Shown in pieces: positions 33,548 to 41,329 of a stretch of 64,000 bases of DNA. The stretch is from Mycobacterium shinjukuense. GTDB taxonomy: Bacteria; Actinomycetota; Actinomycetes; Mycobacteriales; Mycobacteriaceae. Under the pieces are notes generated by a model that worked only from the letters and a program-made list of their open reading frames with translations, was not told where the DNA came from and did not search any database. The stretch's first letter is position 1; each line of letters begins with the position of its first letter. The position numbers were made by a program, and so were the translations under genes. Where the stretch lies: positions 1,240,001-1,304,000 of the forward strand of contig NZ_AP022575.1 in assembly GCF_010730055.1 (NCBI RefSeq). Direction: 5' to 3'.

Positions 33548-34725
33548 ACGACTCGGTCAGGGAGCCGGCCGGCGGCCCATCGCTGTCGGTCGTGCTGGCC
33601 GGCGGCGGCACCGCCGGCCACGTGGAGCCCGCGATGGCCGTCGCCGACGCGTTGAGCGCCCTGCGTGCGCGGGTCCGGATCACCGCGCTGGGCACCCCGC
33701 GGGGGCTGGAGACGCGGTTGGTGCCCGAGCGGGGCTATCACCTCGAGCTGATCACCGCGGTGCCGCTGCCGCGTAAGCTCGGCGGCGACCTGGCCCGGCT
33801 GCCACCGCGGGTGTGGCGCGCCGTCCGGGAGACCAGGGCGGTGCTTGACCAGGTGGACGCCGACGTCGTCGTCGGCTTCGGCGGGTATGTGGCGCTGCCG
33901 GCCTACCTGGCCGCACGGGGTGTCCCCGGCATCCCCGGGCGCAGGCGGCGCATCCCGGTGGTGATCCACGAGGCCAATGCCAGGGCGGGGCTGGCCAACC
34001 GGGTCGGCGCCCGCACCGCCGACCGGGTGCTGGCCGCGGTGCCGGACTCGGGGCTGCGGCGCGCCGAGGTGGTCGGCGTGCCGGTGCGGGCGGCGATCAC
34101 CACGCTGGACCGCGCGGCGCTGCGGGCCCAGGCGCGGGCCCACTTCGGCTTCGCCGCCGACGCGCGGGTGTTGCTGGTGTTCGGCGGCTCGCAGGGCGCG
34201 GCCTCGCTGAACCGGGCGGTCTGCGCGGCCGCCGCCGACCTGGCCGCCGCCGGTGTTTCGGTGCTGCACGCCCACGGGCCCAAGAACGTCCTGCAGCTGC
34301 GCCAGCCTGCCCGGGGTGAGCCGCCGTACGTGGCGTTGCCCTACCTGGACCGGATGGATCTGGCCTACGCCGCCGCGGACTTGGTGATCTGTCGGTCCGG
34401 GGCGATGACGGTGGCGGAGGTGTCCGCGGTCGGTTTGCCGGCCATCTACGTGCCGCTGCCGATCGGCAACGGGGAGCAACGGCTCAACGCGCTGCCGGTG
34501 GTCAACGCCGGCGGCGGGATGCTGGTCGCCGATGCCGACCTGACGCCGGGACTGGTGGCCCGGGAGGTGGTCGGGCTGCTCACCGACTCGGCGCGGCTGG
34601 CCGGCATGACGGCGGCCGCCGCCCGGGTGGGCCATCCCGACGCCGCCCACCAGGTGGCCCGGGCGGCGCTGGATGTGGCCCGGCGGTCGCGTGCCGGGGA
34701 GGTCACCGCCGGGAGACGGCGGTGA
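33544..34725 (+). CDS. murG: UDP-GlcNAc:lipid I N-acetylglucosaminyltransferase MurG
   Basis: Peripheral membrane GT28 enzyme that makes lipid II from lipid I. Glycine-rich N-terminal loop VVLAGGGTAGHVEPAMAVA, middle VVIHEANARAGLANR (HEQN-type motif), and C-terminal UDP-GlcNAc site LVICRSGAMTVAEV with YVPLPIGNGEQRLNA. 393 residues from GTG 33544, placed by the GTGA overlap with ftsW. Its end overlaps murC the same way. Confidence 0.96.
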   Translation: MNDSVREPAGGPSLSVVLAGGGTAGHVEPAMAVADALSALRARVRITALGTPRGLETRLVPERGYHLELITAVPLPRKLGGDLARLPPRVWRAVRETRAVLDQVDADVVVGFGGYVALPAYLAARGVPGIPGRRRRIPVVIHEANARAGLANRVGARTADRVLAAVPDSGLRRAEVVGVPVRAAITTLDRAALRAQARAHFGFAADARVLLVFGGSQGAASLNRAVCAAAADLAAAGVSVLHAHGPKNVLQLRQPARGEPPYVALPYLDRMDLAYAAADLVICRSGAMTVAEVSAVGLPAIYVPLPIGNGEQRLNALPVVNAGGGMLVADADLTPGLVAREVVGLLTDSARLAGMTAAAARVGHPDAAHQVARAALDVARRSRAGEVTAGRRR

Positions 34726-36200
34726 CCGGCGGGCCGTTGCCGCCCGAGCTGCGGCGGGTGCACATGGTCGGCGTCGGCGGGGCCGGCATGTCCGGCATCG
34801 CCCGCATCCTGCTCGACCGCGGCGCGCTGGTGTCCGGGTCGGACGCCAAGGAGTCGCGGGGGGTGCACGCGCTGCGCGCCCGGGGGGCGCTGATCCGCAT
34901 CGGTCACGACCCGTCGGCGCTGGACCTGCTGCCGGGCGGGGCGACCGCGGTCATCACCACCCGCGCCGCCATCCCGAAAACCAACCCCGAGCTGGTCGAG
35001 GCCCGCCGCCGCGGCATCCCGGTGATGTTGCGCCCGGTCGTGCTTGCCAAGCTGATGGCCGGCCGGACCGCGTTGATGGTCACCGGCACCCACGGCAAGA
35101 CGACGACGACGTCGATGCTCATCGTTGCCCTGCAGCACTGTGGGCGGGACCCGTCGTTCGCCGTCGGCGGTGAACTCGGCGAGGCCGGCACCAACGCCCA
35201 CCACGGCAGTGGCGACTGCTTCGTCGCCGAAGCCGACGAAAGCGACGGCTCGCTGTTGGAATACACGCCCGACGTCGCGGTGGTCACCAACATCGAGTCC
35301 GATCACCTGGACTTCTACGGCAGCGCCCAGGCCTATGTCGCGGTGTTCGACTCGTTCGTGGAGCGGCTGGCGCCCGGGGGCGCGCTGGTGGTGTGCACCG
35401 ACGATCCCGGCGCAGCCGCGCTGGCCCAGCGCACCGCCGAGCTGGGTATTCGGGTGCTGCGCTACGGCTCCACGCCGGTCGGGGGGGAGACCTTGGCGGC
35501 CACGTTGGTGTCCTGGGAGCAACAGGGTGTCGACGCGGTCGCGCACATCCAGCTGGCCGGCGAACCGCACCCGCGGGTGATGCGGCTCTCGGTTCCCGGC
35601 CGGCACATGGCGCTCAACGCGCTGGGTGCGCTGCTGGCGGCGATGCAGGTGGGCGCCCCGGTCGACGTGGTGCTCGACGGCCTGGCCGGTTTCGAGGGGG
35701 TGCGCCGGCGGTTCGACCTGGTGGGGGCCGTTGGGGACGGCCACGCAGCGGTGCGGGTGTTCGACGACTACGCCCACCACCCCACCGAGATCAGCGCGAC
35801 GCTGGTGGCGGTGCGTACCGTGCTCGAGCACAGTGACGGCGGTCGTCTGCTGGTCGTCTTCCAGCCCCATTTGTATTCGCGGACAAAGGCTTTCGCTGCC
35901 GAGTTCGGCCGCGCGCTGGACGCGGCCGACCAGGTGTTCGTCCTCGACGTGTACGGCGCCAGAGAGCAGCCGCTGGCCGGTGTCAGCGGCGCCAGCGTCG
36001 CCGAGCACGTCGGCGTCCCGGTGCGCTATGTCCCGGACTTCTCGGCGGTCGCCGAGCAGGTGGCCGCGGCCGCCGGCCCGGGCGATGTGATCGTCACCAT
36101 GGGCGCCGGAGACGTGACCTTGCTGGGGCCGGAGATCCTGACCGCGCTGCGGGCGCGGGCCAATCGCGGCGCGCCCGGCCGGCCGGGGGTGTTGCGGTGA
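34722..36200 (+). CDS. murC: UDP-N-acetylmuramate--L-alanine ligase MurC
   Basis: First amino-acid ligase of peptidoglycan synthesis. N-terminal Rossmann VHMVGVGGAGMSGIA, ATP loop VTGTHGKTTTTSM, AEADESDGSLLEY and VFDDYAHHPTEISA are MurC hallmarks. 492 residues (494 in M. tuberculosis). GTG 34722 overlaps murG; the TGA overlaps the GTG of ftsQ. In M. tuberculosis MurC is a PknA substrate; no site can be assigned here by eye. Confidence 0.96.
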   Translation: MTGGPLPPELRRVHMVGVGGAGMSGIARILLDRGALVSGSDAKESRGVHALRARGALIRIGHDPSALDLLPGGATAVITTRAAIPKTNPELVEARRRGIPVMLRPVVLAKLMAGRTALMVTGTHGKTTTTSMLIVALQHCGRDPSFAVGGELGEAGTNAHHGSGDCFVAEADESDGSLLEYTPDVAVVTNIESDHLDFYGSAQAYVAVFDSFVERLAPGGALVVCTDDPGAAALAQRTAELGIRVLRYGSTPVGGETLAATLVSWEQQGVDAVAHIQLAGEPHPRVMRLSVPGRHMALNALGALLAAMQVGAPVDVVLDGLAGFEGVRRRFDLVGAVGDGHAAVRVFDDYAHHPTEISATLVAVRTVLEHSDGGRLLVVFQPHLYSRTKAFAAEFGRALDAADQVFVLDVYGAREQPLAGVSGASVAEHVGVPVRYVPDFSAVAEQVAAAAGPGDVIVTMGAGDVTLLGPEILTALRARANRGAPGRPGVLR

Positions 36201-37066
36201 CCGGGCCGGACGACGGCTGCCCGACCGAGCCCTCCTCCGAATTCGAGGGCCCGCGCCGGCGGGCTCGTCGCGAACGGGCGGAGCGCCGCGCAGCCCAGGC
36301 TCGTGCCGCCGCGATCGAGCAGGCTCGTCGCGCGGCCAAGCGGCGAGGCCGCGGGCGGGTCGCCACCGAGCCCACCCCCCCCAAACCCGCTGCCCGCGGG
36401 GTGGTTCGCGGGTTGACAATGCTGCTGACGACGATGGTGGCGGTCATCGTGGGGATCGCGCTCGCGCTGGTGCTGTATTTCACCCCGGTGATGTCGGCTC
36501 GCGAGATCGTGGTCACCGGAACCGGGGCGGTGACCCGGGAGGAGGTCATCGACGTGGCGCGGGTACGGCCCGGGACGCCGTTGCTGCAGATCGACACGAA
36601 CGTCGTCGCCGACCGGGTGGCCGCGATCCGGCGGGTGGCCAGCGCGCGGGTCCAGCGCCAGTACCCGTCGGCGCTGCGGATCACGATCGTCGAGCGACTT
36701 CCGGTGGTGGTGAAGGACTATCCCGACGGCCCCCACCTGTTCGACCGCGACGGCGTGGACTTCGCGACCGATCAGCCACCCGCGGCGCTGCCCTACCTCG
36801 ATGTCGCCGATCCCGGTCCCAGTGATCCGGCCACCCTGGCCGCACTCAAGGTGTTGAGCCTGCTGCGTCCGGAGGTCGCCGGCCAGGTAGGCCGGATCGC
36901 GGCCCCGTCGGTGTCCGCGATCACCCTCACGCTGTCCGACGGGCGGATGGTGATCTGGGGGACCACCGATCGCTGCGAGGAAAAGGCCGAGAAGCTGGCG
37001 GCGCTGTTGACGCAGCCCGGGCGGACCTACGACGTGTCCAGCCCCGATCTGCCGACCGTGAAATAG
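36197..37066 (+). CDS. ftsQ: Divisome protein FtsQ
   Basis: Bitopic scaffold of the divisome. Cytoplasmic region 1-72 is highly charged (RRRARRERAERRAAQARAA), one membrane helix about 73-95 (TMLLTTMVAVIVGIALALVLYF), then a POTRA domain starting SAREIVVTGTGAVTREEVI and the FtsQ/DivIB beta domain. 289 residues versus 314 in M. tuberculosis, mainly a shorter cytoplasmic part. GTG 36197 overlaps murC. About 195 bp separate it from ftsZ, where separate promoters are expected. Confidence 0.94.
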   Translation: MTGPDDGCPTEPSSEFEGPRRRARRERAERRAAQARAAAIEQARRAAKRRGRGRVATEPTPPKPAARGVVRGLTMLLTTMVAVIVGIALALVLYFTPVMSAREIVVTGTGAVTREEVIDVARVRPGTPLLQIDTNVVADRVAAIRRVASARVQRQYPSALRITIVERLPVVVKDYPDGPHLFDRDGVDFATDQPPAALPYLDVADPGPSDPATLAALKVLSLLRPEVAGQVGRIAAPSVSAITLTLSDGRMVIWGTTDRCEEKAEKLAALLTQPGRTYDVSSPDLPTVK

Positions 37067-37170
37067 CGCCGTAGAGCCGGTCGCGCCCACAAAAAATGCG
37101 TGCCGCACCTCGGCGCGCCTGCACGGCTAGCCCGCGTCATCACCATACGGTTCTGGTTACACGGAGCTAC

Positions 37171-37208
37171 TTGACATAACTCTAACTCTATGGTTGAGGT
37201 TGAGAGTT
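37171..37208 (+). promoter_or_regulatory. ftsZ upstream control region: TTGACA and tandem/inverted repeats
   Basis: TTGACA (37171-37176) is followed by two TAACTC copies and a GGTTGA pair. AACTCT-AAC (37178-37186) pairs with GTT-g-AGAGTT (37199-37208) as a near-perfect inverted repeat with one bulged G. TATGGT (37189-37194), in the loop, is a possible -10, though the spacing to TTGACA is only 12 bp. The dyad would form a hairpin in DNA or in a message started upstream, 50 nt before the ribosome site of ftsZ. Confidence 0.55.
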
Positions 37209-37261
37209 TTGCAAGCAGACACACCGCCGGAGAACCGCCCCACCAGGGAGGAAGACGAATG

Positions 37262-38401
37262 ATGACCCCCCCGCACAACTACCTGGCCGTGATCAAGGTC
37301 GTGGGCATCGGTGGCGGCGGCGTCAACGCCGTCAACCGGATGATCGAACAGGGCCTCAAGGGTGTGGAGTTCATCGCGATCAACACCGATGCGCAGGCGC
37401 TGTTGATGAGCGACGCCGACGTCAAACTCGACGTCGGCCGCGATTCCACCCGCGGGCTGGGCGCCGGCGCCGATCCCGAGGTCGGACGCAAGGCCGCCGA
37501 GGACGCCAAGGACGAGATCGAGGAGCTGCTGCGCGGCGCCGACATGGTGTTCGTCACCGCCGGTGAAGGCGGCGGCACCGGCACCGGCGGGGCGCCCGTC
37601 GTCGCCAGCATCGCCCGCAAGCTGGGTGCGTTGACGGTCGGGGTGGTCACCCGACCGTTCTCGTTCGAGGGCAAGCGCCGCGGCAATCAGGCCGAAGCCG
37701 GCATCGCGGCGCTGCGCGAGAGTTGCGACACCCTCATCGTGATCCCCAACGACCGGTTGCTGCAGATGGGCGACGCCGCGGTGTCCCTGATGGACGCCTT
37801 CCGCAGCGCCGACGAGGTGCTGCTCAACGGCGTGCAGGGGATCACCGATCTGATCACCACCCCCGGCCTGATCAACGTCGACTTCGCCGACGTCAAGGGC
37901 ATCATGTCCGGTGCCGGCACCGCGCTGATGGGCATCGGTTCGGCCCGCGGAGAGGGCCGGTCGCTCAAGGCCGCCGAGATCGCCATCAACTCGCCGCTGC
38001 TGGAGGCCTCGATGGAGGGCGCGCGGGGGGTGCTGATGTCCATCGCGGGCGGCAGCGACCTGGGCCTTTTCGAGATCAACGAGGCGGCCTCGCTGGTGCA
38101 GGACGCCGCCCACCAAGACGCGAACATCATCTTCGGGACCGTGATCGACGACTCGCTCGGCGACGAGGTGCGGGTCACCGTCATCGCGGCCGGCTTCGAC
38201 GCCAACGGCGCGGGTCGCAAGCCGTTGCTGGGCGAGACCGGCGGCGCTCACCGCATCGAGTCGGCCAAGGCGGGCAAGCTCAGCTCGACGCTGTTCGAGC
38301 CGGTCGACGCGGTGAGCGTGCCGATCCACACCAACGGCTCCACCCTGAGCATCGGCGGCGACGACGACGACGTCGACGTGCCACCCTTCATGCGCCGCTG
38401 A
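37262..38401 (+). CDS. ftsZ: Cell-division GTPase FtsZ
   Basis: Tubulin homologue that forms the Z ring. GTP signature GGGTGTGGAP (about 104-113), N-terminal GIGGGGVNAVNRM, T7 synergy loop NVDFADVKGIMSG supplying the GTPase Asp residues, and the C-terminal tail DDDVDVPPFMRR, which in mycobacteria binds FtsW/SepF. 379 residues and almost identical to M. tuberculosis FtsZ. Two ATGs are adjacent (37259, 37262); the second matches the conserved MTPPHNYL start and has GGGAGGAAG at a good distance. Confidence 0.98.
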   Translation: MTPPHNYLAVIKVVGIGGGGVNAVNRMIEQGLKGVEFIAINTDAQALLMSDADVKLDVGRDSTRGLGAGADPEVGRKAAEDAKDEIEELLRGADMVFVTAGEGGGTGTGGAPVVASIARKLGALTVGVVTRPFSFEGKRRGNQAEAGIAALRESCDTLIVIPNDRLLQMGDAAVSLMDAFRSADEVLLNGVQGITDLITTPGLINVDFADVKGIMSGAGTALMGIGSARGEGRSLKAAEIAINSPLLEASMEGARGVLMSIAGGSDLGLFEINEAASLVQDAAHQDANIIFGTVIDDSLGDEVRVTVIAAGFDANGAGRKPLLGETGGAHRIESAKAGKLSSTLFEPVDAVSVPIHTNGSTLSIGGDDDDVDVPPFMRR

Positions 38402-38421
38402 GGGGCCGGCCACGGACTCCG

Positions 38422-38427
38422 GATACT
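38422..38427 (+). promoter_or_regulatory. -10-like element before pgeF
   Basis: GATACT, 6 nt, then GTG 38434: leaderless spacing, with the first base off consensus. It supports 38434 as the start of the following gene within the 32-bp gap after ftsZ. Confidence 0.45.
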
Positions 38428-38433
38428 GAACAG

Positions 38434-39141
38434 GTGAGCGTTCGCATCCGCCGGGTGGTGACCACCCGGGCCGGCGGCGTGTCGGTGCCGCCGTTCGACA
38501 CCTTCAACCTGGCCGATCACGTCGGCGACGACCCGGCGGCGGTGGCGGCCAACCGCGCCCGGCTGGCCGCGGCCATCGGCCTGACCGGGGATCGCGTGCT
38601 GTGGATGAACCAGGTGCACGGCGTCCGGGTGGCGGTGGTCGACGGGCCGCGCGAGGCGGCGGTGGGCGACACCGACGCGTTGGTGACCGGCACGCCCCGA
38701 CTGGCGCTGGCCGTGTTGACCGCGGACTGTGTGCCGGTTCTGCTGGCCGACGCGCGCGCCGGTGTCGTGGGGGCGGTGCACGCCGGTCGGGTGGGCGCGC
38801 AGCGCGGTGTGGTGGCCCGGGCGGTGGCGGCCATGCTGGAGCTGGGTGCACACGCCGGCGACATGTCGGCGCTTTTGGGCCCGGCGGTCAGTGGCCGCAA
38901 CTACGAAGTGCCGCCGGAGATGGCCGACGACGTCGAGGCGGCGTTGCCGGGCAGCCGCGCCACCACCTCCGCCGGAACCGCCGCTCTCGACATTCGCGCC
39001 GGAATCGCTTGCCAACTCAGGGATTTGGGTGTGACGTCCATCGAGGTCGACCCGCGCTGCACGGTGGCCGACCCGACCCTTTTCAGTCATCGGCGCAGCA
39101 ATCCCACCGGGCGGCTGGCGTCGTTGGTGTGGATGGAATGA
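38434..39141 (+). CDS. pgeF: YfiH/PgeF family multicopper-oxidase-like protein (Rv2149c type)
   Basis: Member of the YfiH/LACC1 family, described as purine nucleoside phosphorylase/deaminase or as a peptidoglycan 'editing' factor. Family residues: NQVHG, the TADCVPVLLAD Cys, and HAGRVGAQRGVV where most members read HAGWRG. 235 residues from GTG 38434. It directly follows ftsZ and is coupled to the next gene by an ATGA overlap, the usual actinobacterial arrangement. Biological role in mycobacteria unknown. Confidence 0.87.
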   Translation: MSVRIRRVVTTRAGGVSVPPFDTFNLADHVGDDPAAVAANRARLAAAIGLTGDRVLWMNQVHGVRVAVVDGPREAAVGDTDALVTGTPRLALAVLTADCVPVLLADARAGVVGAVHAGRVGAQRGVVARAVAAMLELGAHAGDMSALLGPAVSGRNYEVPPEMADDVEAALPGSRATTSAGTAALDIRAGIACQLRDLGVTSIEVDPRCTVADPTLFSHRRSNPTGRLASLVWME

Positions 39142-39932
39142 CCGCGATGGTGGTGGAGATGCCGGCCGCCGGCACGGAGGGCGAGCGCCAATCGGAATTG
39201 ATGCACGCGTTGGCGGCGGTGCGATCGCGGCTCGTCGCGGCCGCAGAGGCGGCGGGCCGGAACGTGGGAGAAATTCAACTGCTGCCGATTACCAAATTCT
39301 TTCCAGCAACCGATGTGGCGATTTTGTCCCGGCTGGGTTGTCGGGCCGTTGGCGAATCGCGAGAGCAGGAGGCCGCGGCAAAGGTTGTCGAACTCGCGCG
39401 GCTGTGTGCGGTTCCCCTGCGAGCGGGCTCCGGCGGCATCCAGTGGCACATGGTGGGCAGGATTCAGCGGAACAAGGTCCGGTCGCTGGCCCGCTGGGCG
39501 CACACCGCGCACTCGGTGGACAGCGCGCGGCTAGTGACCGCGCTGGAGAGGGCGGTTGCCGCGGCGCAGGCCGAGCGTCGGCGCGACGGTCGGCTGCGGG
39601 TCTACGTCCAGGTCAGCCTGGACGGCGACCCGTCCCGGGGCGGCGTGGACCTAAACAAGCCTGGCGCCGTTGACCGGATCTGCGCGCAGGTCCAGCAGTC
39701 GCAGAGCCTGGAACTGGTTGGCCTGATGGGCATTCCGCCGCTGGACTGGGACCCCGACCGGGCCTATGACCGGCTGCAATGCGAGCACGCCAGGGTGCTC
39801 GAATCGTTCCCGACGGCGGTCGGATTGTCCGCCGGCATGTCCGGGGACCTGGAAATCGCCGTCAAACATGGTTCGACGTGTGTGCGTGTCGGTACCGCAC
39901 TCATGGGTCCTCGGCGGTTACGGTCACCGTAA
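39138..39932 (+). CDS. YggS/PLPBP family pyridoxal-phosphate homeostasis protein
   Basis: Single-domain PLP-binding protein of the fold-type III barrel family, involved in vitamin B6 balance rather than catalysis. PLP Lys lies in LLPITKFFPATDV; HMVGRIQRNK, HSVDSARL and VKHGSTCVRVGTALMG are family motifs. ATG 39138 overlaps the upstream TGA by 4 nt. 264 residues (258 in M. tuberculosis). yggS sits in the dcw tail of most Gram-positives between ftsZ and sepF. Confidence 0.92.
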   Translation: MTAMVVEMPAAGTEGERQSELMHALAAVRSRLVAAAEAAGRNVGEIQLLPITKFFPATDVAILSRLGCRAVGESREQEAAAKVVELARLCAVPLRAGSGGIQWHMVGRIQRNKVRSLARWAHTAHSVDSARLVTALERAVAAAQAERRRDGRLRVYVQVSLDGDPSRGGVDLNKPGAVDRICAQVQQSQSLELVGLMGIPPLDWDPDRAYDRLQCEHARVLESFPTAVGLSAGMSGDLEIAVKHGSTCVRVGTALMGPRRLRSP

Positions 39933-39949
39933 GTAGTCACTGTAGTCAC
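39923..39949 (+). promoter_or_regulatory. Three GTCAC repeats upstream of sepF
   Basis: GTCAC begins at 39923, 39936 and 39945, the last two as GTAGTCAC copies, 50-75 bp before the sepF ATG. Actinobacterial MtrA is known to favour GT-N-AC direct repeats, so this may be an MtrA-type site. Inference from a short motif. Confidence 0.3.
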
Positions 39950-39997
39950 ACCTTCATCACAGGCAACAACTCTCCCAGGGTTAGAAGGGGTCACACG

Positions 39998-40654
39998 ATG
40001 AGCACACTGCACAAGGTCAAGGCTTACTTCGGTATGGCTCCGATGGAGGACTACGACGACGACTATTACGACGACCGCGCGCCCTCGCGGGGCTATTCGC
40101 GGTCCCGATTCGACGACGATTACGGCCGCTACGAACGCCGCGACTACGACGATCCCCGCCGGGACCCGCGTGGCGACCTCCGCGAACCCGCCGACTATCC
40201 GCCGCCCAGCAGCTATCGCGGCGGCTACCCCGACGAACCCCGTTTTGCGCCCCGCGAGTTCGACCGCACCGAGATGGCCCGGCCCCGGTTCGGGTCGTGG
40301 TTGCGCGGCTCCACCCGCGGTGCGCTGGCGATGGACCCGCGCCGGATGGCGATGATGTTCGAGGAAGGCCATCCGCTGTCGAAGATCACCACGCTGCGGC
40401 CCAAGGATTACAGCGAGGCCCGCACCATCGGCGAGCGGTTCCGCGACGGCACCCCGGTCATCATGGATCTGGTCTCGATGGACAACGCCGATGCCAAACG
40501 GCTGGTCGACTTTGCGGCCGGCTTGGCCTTCGCGCTGCGCGGCTCGTTCGACAAGGTCGCCACCAAGGTATTCCTGCTGTCGCCCGCGGACATCGACGTG
40601 TCCCCCGAGGAGCGCCGCCGGATCGCCGAAACCGGCTTCTACGCTTACCAATAG
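39998..40654 (+). CDS. sepF: Cell-division protein SepF
   Basis: Membrane-associated Z-ring anchor that binds FtsZ's C-terminus; essential in mycobacteria, which lack FtsA. N-terminal amphipathic helix (STLHKVKAYFGMAPMEDY), a low-complexity Asp/Tyr/Arg-rich linker (~20-100), and the conserved SepF core (ITTLRPKDYSEARTIGERFRDGTPVIMDLVSMDNADAKRLVDFAAGL ... SPADIDVSPEERRRI). 218 residues. ATG 39998 with AGAAGGGG upstream. Two hairpins follow the stop. Confidence 0.95.
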   Translation: MSTLHKVKAYFGMAPMEDYDDDYYDDRAPSRGYSRSRFDDDYGRYERRDYDDPRRDPRGDLREPADYPPPSSYRGGYPDEPRFAPREFDRTEMARPRFGSWLRGSTRGALAMDPRRMAMMFEEGHPLSKITTLRPKDYSEARTIGERFRDGTPVIMDLVSMDNADAKRLVDFAAGLAFALRGSFDKVATKVFLLSPADIDVSPEERRRIAETGFYAYQ

Positions 40655-40658
40655 CCGC

Positions 40659-40676
40659 GACCGCCGGTTGGCGGTC
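40659..40676 (+). terminator. Hairpin directly after sepF
   Basis: GACCGCC-GGTT-GGCGGTC: perfect 7-bp stem with a tetraloop, 5 bp after the sepF stop. No U tract follows, as is common for proposed mycobacterial terminators. Confidence 0.5.
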
Positions 40677-40731
40677 TCGGCGGTCACCGGGTTGCGAGTC
40701 CACCTGGTCCGGTGAGTCGGTAGGCTTGCCC

Positions 40732-40753
40732 ATGCCGCCCGCACGGGCGGCAT
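40732..40753 (+). terminator. Second hairpin between sepF and yggT
   Basis: ATGCCGCCC-GCAC-GGGCGGCAT: perfect 9-bp stem, 4-nt loop, followed directly by TTGACA (40755-40760). Could end the sepF transcript or act as an operator for yggT. Confidence 0.5.
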
Positions 40754-40754
40754 A

Positions 40755-40776
40755 TTGACATCCTCATCGGTAAGGT
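40755..40776 (+). promoter_or_regulatory. Possible yggT promoter
   Basis: TTGACA at 40755-40760 and TAAGGT at 40771-40776. The 10-bp spacing is too short for a classic pair; TAAGGT alone, 10 nt before the TTG start, fits the mycobacterial -10 pattern better. Confidence 0.3.
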
Positions 40777-40786
40777 CGGGCTTTCG

Positions 40787-41077
40787 TTGGCGCTGTTTTT
40801 TCAGATCCTCGGGTTTGGGCTCTTCGTCTTCTGGCTGCTGCTGATCGCTCGGGTGGTCGTCGAGTTCATCCGCTCGTTCAGCCGTGACTGGCGGCCCACC
40901 GGTATCACCGTGGTAATACTGGAGCTCATCATGTCGGTCACCGATCCGCCGGTGAAACTGCTACGCCGGCTGATCCCGCAACTCACCATCGGCGCGGTCC
41001 GCTTCGACCTGTCCATCATGGTGCTGCTGCTGATCGCATTCATCGGCATGCAGCTGGCGTTCGGCGCCGCAACGTGA
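40787..41077 (+). CDS. YggT-family membrane protein (Rv2146c type)
   Basis: 96-residue inner-membrane protein with two helices (FQILGFGLFVFWLLLIARVVVEFI and FDLSIMVLLLIAFIGMQLAF) separated by the YggT signature TDPPVKLLRRLIPQ. Start TTG 40787 equals the length of the M. tuberculosis protein. Its place between sepF and divIVA is conserved across actinobacteria and firmicutes. YggT proteins are linked to ion or osmotic stress in other bacteria; the role here is not known. Confidence 0.9.
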   Translation: MALFFQILGFGLFVFWLLLIARVVVEFIRSFSRDWRPTGITVVILELIMSVTDPPVKLLRRLIPQLTIGAVRFDLSIMVLLLIAFIGMQLAFGAAT

Positions 41078-41147
41078 GCCGCAGGCCGCCGGGCTGGGGT
41101 TTGGGCGACGGTTCGGCCACGATTCGGCGACAAGTTTGGCGCGTGCG

Positions 41148-41216
41148 ATTTTCGAATCTAAGGAATGTGATTTATTTGCCTTAGAGATTGAAATTGGTCC
41201 TTATTTATTCGTCCAA
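41148..41216 (+). promoter_or_regulatory. AT-rich segment with 7-bp dyad upstream of wag31
   Basis: About 70 bp of markedly low GC in a very GC-rich region. It holds TCTAAGG (41157-41163) and its exact complement CCTTAGA (41179-41185), 15 bp apart, and TTATTT-type runs. Probably an upstream control region of wag31. Confidence 0.45.
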
Positions 41217-41281
41217 TCGGCAACCGCCGAGTCTGGTGTGACAGGATGGACGGTAGTTGCACGACGGCTACCGCACCGTTC

Positions 41282-41287
41282 TACACT
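41282..41287 (+). promoter_or_regulatory. Probable -10 element of wag31
   Basis: TACACT, about 43 bp before the ATG at 41330; TTGCAC at 41257-41262 may serve as -35 (19-bp spacer). Gives a leader of about 36 nt containing GAGGGGAC as ribosome site. Confidence 0.5.
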
Positions 41288-41329
41288 TTCCAGATTGTTT
41301 GACCGTCCAGGAACTCGAGGGGACAAAGA

